The notes under the pieces are model-generated. The model did not search any database. It was given only the letters and a program-made list of their open reading frames with translations, and was not told the origin of the DNA. A DNA stretch of 64,000 nucleotides, from positions 1-64,000 of the IMG/VR virus record IMGVR_UViG_3300020401_001763. The stretch is one strand, 5' to 3'. Shown here piece after piece: positions 58,515 to 64,000 of this stretch. The DNA comes from a virus. Every line of letters starts with the position of its first letter. Position 1 is the first letter of the stretch. The translations under genes were made by a program, and so were the position numbers.

Positions 58515-59492
58515 ATGGCAGGACCACTTAAAATCACAGCAGATAATAATTTACAAGAAATGACTTCTGGAGAACAGGATTACATAGAACATGTTCTACT
58601 AGGAGACTTCGCTTCGGCAGATACTGGAGTTGGAACAGTTTCGGTTAACCCTGGAAGCACCACAGGACTTACTCTTATTGGAACTTTTACAGACACTAGA
58701 AGAACAGAAGCTGTAGGAACACATCCGGCAGCTGGAACTACAACCACTGTTAACACTTATAATTTTTATCAAGATCGTCAAACAGCCTCTGAAAGTATCT
58801 CAAATAGACCAGTTGAGTATGACGGATCTTCTATATCAGAACAAACTGACGCAACTATAGATCCTCTTTGGATTGACAGTACACAAGACAATTTAGTAGG
58901 AGCTGGACTAGGATCTTATGTTTTACAACCAAGCGCTCCTTCAGGTGGAACGTGGACAGAAAAAGGAACTCTTACCAATACTATAATAGGTGGATCTAGT
59001 AATACTACTAAATTGTGGAGAAAAACAGTTGCAACTAGTGTTCCTACAACAGTAAGACCTCTTAAGTTAGCTTCTTCAAATGTCATTCAAGAGATGACAG
59101 ATACAGAAATAAAACAATTCACTCCAAGGTTAAGAAATAAAATTAAAGCTGGAATAGGTCAGTATCAATTAGCTACTTCTGCTCCAGGGAGTGGTGGTAC
59201 ATGGGCTGCCGCTGGATCAGCTTTTACCGATACTAGAAGGCAAGTGTCGAATCAAAGTTATTCTGGTAGTTATACTGGTACTTACTCTCAAAACTTTGCT
59301 GGAAGTTACACTGGTTATTACGCAAGATACCAAGCATATACCGGTTCTTACTTAGGTAACTTTGCTGGAACTTACACTGGTTATTATACTGGTTATTTCT
59401 CTGGAACTTATACGGGTTCTTATACTGGAGCAACGGTGCAAAGTGCTACTGAAAATGTAGCTACTTTAACACTCTGGGTAAGAACAGCTTAA
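58515..59492 (+). CDS. Tail-fibre/adhesin-like protein with Tyr/Gly/Thr repeats
   Basis: This protein has 325 residues. Two homologous halves start PLKITADNNLQEMT (4-17) and PLKLASSNVIQEMT (about 182-195) and reach FTDTRR near 57 and 242. Residues 248-308 are then a run of about twelve Y/F-T/S-G repeats (YTGSY, FAGTY, YTGYY). A short C-terminal strand ends LWVRTA. Such repeats occur in marine phage fibres and are likely an extended beta structure exposed to the host. No receptor can be named. Confidence 0.72.
   Translation: MAGPLKITADNNLQEMTSGEQDYIEHVLLGDFASADTGVGTVSVNPGSTTGLTLIGTFTDTRRTEAVGTHPAAGTTTTVNTYNFYQDRQTASESISNRPVEYDGSSISEQTDATIDPLWIDSTQDNLVGAGLGSYVLQPSAPSGGTWTEKGTLTNTIIGGSSNTTKLWRKTVATSVPTTVRPLKLASSNVIQEMTDTEIKQFTPRLRNKIKAGIGQYQLATSAPGSGGTWAAAGSAFTDTRRQVSNQSYSGSYTGTYSQNFAGSYTGYYARYQAYTGSYLGNFAGTYTGYYTGYFSGTYTGSYTGATVQSATENVATLTLWVRTA
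59258..59433 (+). repeat. Tandem repeat coding Tyr/Thr/Gly motifs
   Basis: Imperfect repeats of about 12-15 bp, with consensus TATACTGGTTATTAC or near. Their similarity would favour slippage or recombination and so change in fibre length. Confidence 0.75.
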
Positions 59493-59526
59493 ATATATAA
59501 TATTGTTAGATTATTAGGAGATATGA

Positions 59527-59970
59527 ATGGACTACACTCAACTTCCTCGCACGATTAAACTTCCATATTGGACAAATGATCAAAAAGATCAAGTTGTATG
59601 CCAGTTTCACTATGAAGGTGGACCTATCAGTACTGTCTCTGTTTCAGATACTGAAGAAGGTAATCCAGACTGGCATGAAATTATGGAAAAATTTACTATT
59701 GAAGAGATTGATAAGAATACCGAAGAACTCTTAGCAATAGAAAGAGAAAAAGAAAGAAAACAAAAAGAGCTTGCAGAAGATCAAGCTGCTCAAATGAAGT
59801 CAGATGTTCTTTACGAAGCAAAACTTGAAGCTTTTGAAATTCCAGAAATTAAAAATTCAAAGAATAGAAAATTAAAATCTTTGATACGTAAATCTAAAAC
59901 TCTTGGAGAAATTCAAGCTTACACCGCCGTATTAGTTATGAAAGAGATGGAAAAGAGTGATGGAAAGTAA
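59527..59970 (+). CDS. Conserved phage protein, mostly coiled-coil
   Basis: This protein has 147 residues and TTAGGAGA before the ATG. Residues 1-45 form a beta domain (PRTIKLPYWTNDQKDQVVCQF, then YEGGPISTVSVSD), followed by a charged helix (about 50-100) and a final helical section with NSKNRKLKSLIRKSKTLGEI. A conserved protein of this type follows tail-fibre genes in marine T4-like phages and may be a fibre-assembly chaperone. Confidence 0.62.
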   Translation: MDYTQLPRTIKLPYWTNDQKDQVVCQFHYEGGPISTVSVSDTEEGNPDWHEIMEKFTIEEIDKNTEELLAIEREKERKQKELAEDQAAQMKSDVLYEAKLEAFEIPEIKNSKNRKLKSLIRKSKTLGEIQAYTAVLVMKEMEKSDGK

Positions 59971-60652
59971 TGGCTTTCTTTACGTAGCATCTCTTAATCC
60001 TATCTTCATATCAGCAGCCAGATATTCAGCAATAAGCTTAAAAGATCATTGGCCAGAAGCACACATCACTCTTTTTACTCATGAAGATTGGATAGAAGAA
60101 GATGATAAAAAAATATTTGATAGAATATGTACAGGCACTCCTAGACACGTACGTGCAAAATTGTGGGCTTTAGATAAGACACCTTACGAATTAACGTGCT
60201 ATATAGATTGCGATACACAAGTTCATAACGAAGATATTAAACATATATTTGAACAACACGACCCTGAAGCCAATATTAGCATGAGCCGCGCGCGAGCGTA
60301 CGCGGCATCTATTGATGCTAAGTTTCCGGGTGGAGAATTGATAGATCACTGTGGATTGTTTTTATATGATAATAAGCCAAAGACATTAAATTTTATGAAA
60401 GAATGGTGGAATCAGTATAGATTACAAACTACTCCTTCAGAATGGGCTAAGTTCGATAAAGAATTATATCCAAATTATTTGCAACCATGGGATATGTTTT
60501 CTTTTTGGTGGCTGCAAAACAATACTGAACATAAAATAAAAAGATCATACTTTCCAGATCCTGACGCTAGATGGAATTTTATCTATACATATGATATAAA
60601 AGAACTGATGGGAAAATCTTGCGTAATATCACATAGGCCAGTTCCAAGATGA
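59960..60652 (+). CDS. GT-A fold glycosyltransferase
   Basis: This protein has 230 residues. ATG 59960 is preferred over GTG 59957. NGFLYVASLNPIFISAARYSA at 4-24 and LTCYIDCDTQV at 78-88 with D83-C-D85 are the nucleotide-sugar and metal motifs. HCGLFLYDNKP near 132-142 is the acceptor motif. It begins a second modification group following fibre genes. The target may be virion or host glycan, or a phage base modification. Confidence 0.7.
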   Translation: MESNGFLYVASLNPIFISAARYSAISLKDHWPEAHITLFTHEDWIEEDDKKIFDRICTGTPRHVRAKLWALDKTPYELTCYIDCDTQVHNEDIKHIFEQHDPEANISMSRARAYAASIDAKFPGGELIDHCGLFLYDNKPKTLNFMKEWWNQYRLQTTPSEWAKFDKELYPNYLQPWDMFSFWWLQNNTEHKIKRSYFPDPDARWNFIYTYDIKELMGKSCVISHRPVPR

Positions 60653-61269
60653 AAAGCATAGAAATAAACAATGACGAGTTAAAACAAGCACTAGATGAAA
60701 TTGGTGAATGGTTTAATACTTTCGACTTAGAGAATAACATTAAAATTTTTGGAGAAGAAGACACAAATGAGTATTATACTGAAGATGACTTTTTACAATT
60801 GCAACTAAATGATTTAGATCATGATGGTTTTGGAGCTACTATATCTTATGGAGTAGATCTTAACGCAAATAACATGATTTCAGCAGAAGTTAAGTCTCAT
60901 GTTACTCGAATAGACGAATTGTTAAAGCCAGTATTATCAGCACCACATTGCCCAGTAAAAATGTACTATCCAAAAAATGGTTTTATGCATTGGCATAATA
61001 ATCATAACGCACCAGGGTATAATATTCTGTTAACTTATACAAAAGAAGGAAAGGGTTTCTTTAGATATAGAGATCCACAAACAAAAACAACCGTGACTAT
61101 GCACGACTCTCCTGGGTGGACAGCAAAAGTAGGTTACTATGGTTCTAATGAAGAACCAGATAAAGTTTACTGGCATTGCGCTCGAGCATATGAACCTAGA
61201 CTTACTCTAGGATATATTATTCCACACGAAGAGATGTGGGAGATGATGTGTGAAGATATTCAAGAGTAA
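60649..61269 (+). CDS. 2OG-Fe(II)-oxygenase-like protein
   Basis: This 206-residue protein is predicted to be a double-stranded beta-helix. H114-W-H116 with H119, then H176 and R184 (VYWHCARAYEPRLTLGY), fit the iron ligands and the 2-oxoglutarate-binding Arg, although the acidic ligand of HxD is not obvious (HWH). Phage 2OG oxygenases of this size are common in marine T4-like phages. The substrate is unknown (protein, base or glycan). It is overlapped at the stop by a convergent gene. Confidence 0.62.
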   Translation: MKSIEINNDELKQALDEIGEWFNTFDLENNIKIFGEEDTNEYYTEDDFLQLQLNDLDHDGFGATISYGVDLNANNMISAEVKSHVTRIDELLKPVLSAPHCPVKMYYPKNGFMHWHNNHNAPGYNILLTYTKEGKGFFRYRDPQTKTTVTMHDSPGWTAKVGYYGSNEEPDKVYWHCARAYEPRLTLGYIIPHEEMWEMMCEDIQE

Positions 61270-62015
61270 TATTGCTTAAACTCCTCGTACATCCAGTCTT
61301 CTGAAGGACCGTTAAATATACAAATTAGCATTTCTGGATGATGGTGCAACACAACGTTATCAAATGGTATACCTTCAAAATCGTACCTTTTTACTTGATT
61401 TTTAAATGCTTTACCTTTATGGAAATCTGTTTCATCAACGCCATTAATTCTAGAGTATATTAATCTTTTAGGAAAAAAACTTAAAGGCATGTTTTCATGG
61501 AATAAAAATCTATCGATTCCTTTGTACTTAGTCATAAAAAAATCTGGATTTGAATCAAAGTGATTCCAAATGTATCCTAAGGATTTATTCTTCCAAAGCA
61601 ACACGCTTGAGTTAGCATACATATCCCACTTTTCTTTAAACTTAGGAGAACTTCCATCAGTTACTTTATCTCTCTTCCAGTAAGCTCGTATCATAGTAAG
61701 ATTGTCTCTTAATTGTTCTTTAATAAAATTGTCTAGATTGTTTTGTATAACTACATCTAAATCAAAAAAGAGATTAATGTCACCTGTGTCAATGAAATCT
61801 TCTTGGAACATACATAACTTATTCCAGTAGCCTTCATAGTAATCTTCTGTAGTTATTGGAATTACTTTAATCTTTTTGTCTATATCAGAAGAGTCGTCTG
61901 TATAACAATAAAAATTAAATGATATAGATATATTAATAGAACACATATAAAGTAGACGGTTAACCCAGTCTGCAGAATATTTTGTTCCCCACTTGACACA
62001 TATTATATTAAGCAT
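61260..62015 (-). CDS. GT-A fold glycosyltransferase
   Basis: This protein has 251 residues from ATG 62015. A longer frame to 62081 overlaps the divergent gene and lacks a better start. MLNIICVKWGTKYSADWVNRL is a usual N-terminus of this family, and INLFFDLDVVI at 80-90 has the DxD (D85, D87). The late octamer lies 5 nt upstream of the ATG with no ribosome site. It is antisense to both neighbours and overlaps the oxygenase gene by 10 nt. Confidence 0.72.
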   Translation of the reverse strand: MLNIICVKWGTKYSADWVNRLLYMCSINISISFNFYCYTDDSSDIDKKIKVIPITTEDYYEGYWNKLCMFQEDFIDTGDINLFFDLDVVIQNNLDNFIKEQLRDNLTMIRAYWKRDKVTDGSSPKFKEKWDMYANSSVLLWKNKSLGYIWNHFDSNPDFFMTKYKGIDRFLFHENMPLSFFPKRLIYSRINGVDETDFHKGKAFKNQVKRYDFEGIPFDNVVLHHHPEMLICIFNGPSEDWMYEEFKQYYS

Positions 62016-62020
62016 GGAGT

Positions 62021-62028
62021 TATTTATA
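62021..62028 (-). promoter_or_regulatory. T4-type late promoter (minus strand)
   Basis: TATAAATA reads from 62028 to 62021, then ACTCC and ATG (62015). The spacing is the same as at 37519, so a leaderless mRNA is predicted. The octamer overlaps the start of the plus-strand gene. Confidence 0.7.
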
Positions 62029-62639
62029 TGAAATTTGGTATAGATCCCGCAACAGCAACTGTGATAAAGAGATATCCGCACAGAGCTGAAGACTTAGTTA
62101 AATCTTTTAGTGATAGACAAGTTATATGTAAGCACTGGCTAGCAGAAGAACTTGACAAAATTATAAAGCGTGGAATAAAAAAAGACAGACCTGATAAGAG
62201 AATATACGTAGCCGGCTGTTGGTATGGAAATGTATTAGTACCTTTAATAACTGACATGTTTCCTGATTGTGACATTAGAATGCATGATATAAATGAGCAA
62301 GTGATAAAAATAGTTAAAAATATTTACTTTCCAGATTTAGACCAGTTGAAGGCTTCTGTGCTTGATAGCCAACACTTTAGTTACAATGACACTTTAATTA
62401 ATACATCTTGTGAACATATGAAACCATTAAAGTGTACTTCTGGAACTTTAATGATATTACAAAGTAATGATTACACTCATGACAAAGATGGAACAGCAAT
62501 AAACGATCATATCAATTGTGTCAAAGACGTTGACGAATTAATAGCACAATATAAAATGCGAGAGGATAAAATCTTTTATAAAGGCGAAAAAGATTTTGTA
62601 ACTTATAAAAGATTTATGGCAATAGGATTAAGAAAATGA
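62028..62639 (+). CDS. SAM-methyltransferase-like protein
   Basis: This protein has 203 residues with GGAG 9 nt before the ATG. RIYVAGCWYGNVLVPLI at about 58-74 looks like motif I with a shortened glycine loop, DIRMHDINEQVIKIV as strand 2, and NDTLINTSCEHM near 116-127 as motif IV. The methyl acceptor is unknown. It is divergent from the minus-strand glycosyltransferase and overlaps the next gene by 4 nt. Confidence 0.65.
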   Translation: MKFGIDPATATVIKRYPHRAEDLVKSFSDRQVICKHWLAEELDKIIKRGIKKDRPDKRIYVAGCWYGNVLVPLITDMFPDCDIRMHDINEQVIKIVKNIYFPDLDQLKASVLDSQHFSYNDTLINTSCEHMKPLKCTSGTLMILQSNDYTHDKDGTAINDHINCVKDVDELIAQYKMREDKIFYKGEKDFVTYKRFMAIGLRK

Positions 62640-63295
62640 TAGAAAAGTGGAAAGAATGGTGTAATGAAAAATTATCTTACGAAGGTAAAGCTAGAAAAAT
62701 AGGATTATTAGTATCTGGCGGAGCAGATTCAGCCATGGCTTTATACGTGTTATCAAAACACATACTGGATTGCGATAAAGACAAAATATTCAGTAAGTCA
62801 ATTATAGTACCTATGCATGGATGGGATCAAAGAAGAATTAATGTATATTCTCCTGACTCAGCAAAAGATGTAATTAAAGTAGTAAAAAAACTGATACCAG
62901 AAGCTCCTATAAAAAACTTACAGATCTGTGGTTATTATAAAGAAAAAGGAGAAGAAAAAGCTAAGTATCATAATCCATTTGCTTACATGTTAGTAAAAGA
63001 AAATATAATCGATGTTTATTATTCTGGAAGTACAAAACAACCAGAAGAACACGTAATGAAAAAACTAAAAATGGAAGATTTGAAAAGAACCGAAGACCTA
63101 CAACGTAAAAAAGGCCCTATGGGTTCTTACACTAAGAGAGAACTAGCGTTGCTTTACAAAGATTATGGACTTATGGAAGATTTATTTCCAGTAACAGTAT
63201 CTTGTATAGGTGACGCACCACAACCTTGCAAAAATTGTTGGTGGTGCTTAGAAAAATATGATGCGTTTGGAATGTATGATGGTGGTGTCAAATGA
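62636..63295 (+). CDS. PP-loop ATPase similar to QueC
   Basis: This protein has 219 residues. S27-G-G-A-D-S32 is the PP-loop motif. Near the end, C190, C198, C201 and C204 (CIGDAPQPCKNCWWC) form a four-cysteine zinc site with QueC spacing. QueC converts 7-carboxy-7-deazaguanine to preQ0, used in tRNA and in some phages for DNA modification. No QueD, QueE or FolE is in the window, so the substrate could instead be a related acid or sugar. Confidence 0.72.
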   Translation: MIEKWKEWCNEKLSYEGKARKIGLLVSGGADSAMALYVLSKHILDCDKDKIFSKSIIVPMHGWDQRRINVYSPDSAKDVIKVVKKLIPEAPIKNLQICGYYKEKGEEKAKYHNPFAYMLVKENIIDVYYSGSTKQPEEHVMKKLKMEDLKRTEDLQRKKGPMGSYTKRELALLYKDYGLMEDLFPVTVSCIGDAPQPCKNCWWCLEKYDAFGMYDGGVK

Positions 63296-64000
63296 TCCAC
63301 ATATTAACTTTGAAAGTTGGTGATAAGTATAGTTCTCAATATATTAACAATCTTTATAGAGGTATTAAGAAAAATACTACGGTAGAGTTTAAAATGTATT
63401 GTTATACAGAAGATCCAAAAGACATAGTTGATGACGTAGAAATTATTGAATTGGCTAATCCAAATTTACTAAAGTTGCAATGGCATAAAATACAATTTCA
63501 TTCTAAAAATTTTGCTGGAATTAAAAATGGAGAAAGATGTTTGATACTTGACATCGATTGGATCATTACTGGTAATTTAGATGATATACTGAGTTTTGAT
63601 ATTAAATCTGGTCATTTTGGTTGTTTTGAAAGATGGTGGTCAAACCGACTCGAATGGTGTAGTATAAACGGTGGTTTTCAAATGTACAGAATGGGAGATA
63701 CAGAGTATCTTCATAGAATATTTTTTGCTGATGCTGAATACTGGCAAGAGAGATTTATTAAGTTAGGAGAAGCTGAACCACCGGTTAATGGAGAACAAAA
63801 TTTTGTAGATCTAATAATTGGACCAGAAAGATATTGGTTTCCAAAACAATGGTTTGCCAAGTATCATGAGCCAGAAATGAAAAAGATCGAAAAAAATTGG
63901 ATAAAAAGAGTAAGTCCTAATCCATTGTTAATAGATGGTGAGTGGGATGACGATATTAAGATGATTCATTTTTCAAATGCAAAAAACATTATAGAAAATT
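63292..64000 (+). CDS. GT-A fold glycosyltransferase (partial, runs off window)
   Basis: The first 236 residues are present, open to the last base. MIHILTLKVGDKYSSQYINNL resembles the start of the minus-strand enzyme at 62015, and RCLILDIDWIITG at 82-94 has the DxD (D87, D89). NGGFQMYRMG near 122-131 is the usual acceptor motif. It overlaps the QueC-like stop by ATGA. Its end cannot be given. Confidence 0.75.
   Translation, partial: MIHILTLKVGDKYSSQYINNLYRGIKKNTTVEFKMYCYTEDPKDIVDDVEIIELANPNLLKLQWHKIQFHSKNFAGIKNGERCLILDIDWIITGNLDDILSFDIKSGHFGCFERWWSNRLEWCSINGGFQMYRMGDTEYLHRIFFADAEYWQERFIKLGEAEPPVNGEQNFVDLIIGPERYWFPKQWFAKYHEPEMKKIEKNWIKRVSPNPLLIDGEWDDDIKMIHFSNAKNIIEN

Overview
The window is a 64 kb segment of an AT-rich, T4-like (contractile-tailed) phage genome. 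The evidence is a nearly gapless run of small overlapping genes joined by ATGA or TAATG junctions, a recognisable T4 core (gp32, gp33, RNase H, gp4, gp53, gp48, gp26, gp27, gp5, gp25, gp6 and gp8 homologues), and the T4 late-promoter octamer TATAAATA in front of structural genes. No photosynthesis genes are present. Together with PhoH, a B12-dependent (class II) ribonucleotide reductase and a tRNA-Arg(UCU), this points to a marine phage of a Gram-negative heterotroph rather than of a cyanobacterium. An outer-membrane spanin lipoprotein implies a Gram-negative host. The host cannot be named from the sequence. The major capsid, terminase, polymerase, sheath and prohead genes lie outside the window.

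Layout. (1) 1-444: a half-length Na/Pi-cotransporter-like membrane protein, then a terminator and a tandem early plus late promoter. (2) 538-11032: about twenty small genes, many lysine-rich. Several begin with a short aromatic/acidic leader resembling the T4 capsid-targeting sequence. Three of these carry enzyme-like domains: a PD-(D/E)XK-like fold, a KxDG ligase-like domain and a nucleotidyltransferase. (3) 11029-12939: an embedded Rz/Rz1-type spanin pair, a DUF1353 protein and a staphylococcal-nuclease-like protein. (4) 13034-21466: nucleotide and DNA metabolism, with class II RNR, a GIY-YIG-like protein, RNase H, PhoH and a RecB/Cas4-like nuclease, interspersed with small conserved unknowns. 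(5) 21466-28425: an accessory cassette of a methyltransferase, several glycosyltransferases, a sugar-nucleotidyltransferase and, most unusually, a RuBisCO-like protein. (6) 28456-32526: small genes under near-identical promoters, including a GC-rich leader predicted to fold into an H-type pseudoknot, the tRNA and gp33. (7) 32637-33521: gp32 behind a possible autoregulatory leader. (8) 33522-38031, minus strand: putative tape measure, hub gp26, a tube-family protein and the gp4 head-completion nuclease. (9) 38088-59492: baseplate and tail-fibre genes, with gp5 split into separate lysozyme and needle genes. (10) 59527-64000: a second glycosyltransferase/methyltransferase group with a 2OG-Fe(II)-oxygenase-like protein and a QueC-like PP-loop protein. 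The last gene runs off the window.

Transcription appears to use sigma70-like promoters (TTTACA, 17 bp, TATAAT) packed directly behind hairpin terminators for early operons. Late genes use TATAAATA, read by a gp33-dependent system. Two late minus-strand genes have the octamer exactly 5 nt before ATG, so their mRNAs should be leaderless. The best candidates for new biology are the RuBisCO-like protein in a glycosylation cassette, the structured RNA at 29172-29400, and the predicted set of capsid-targeted enzymes at the left end.
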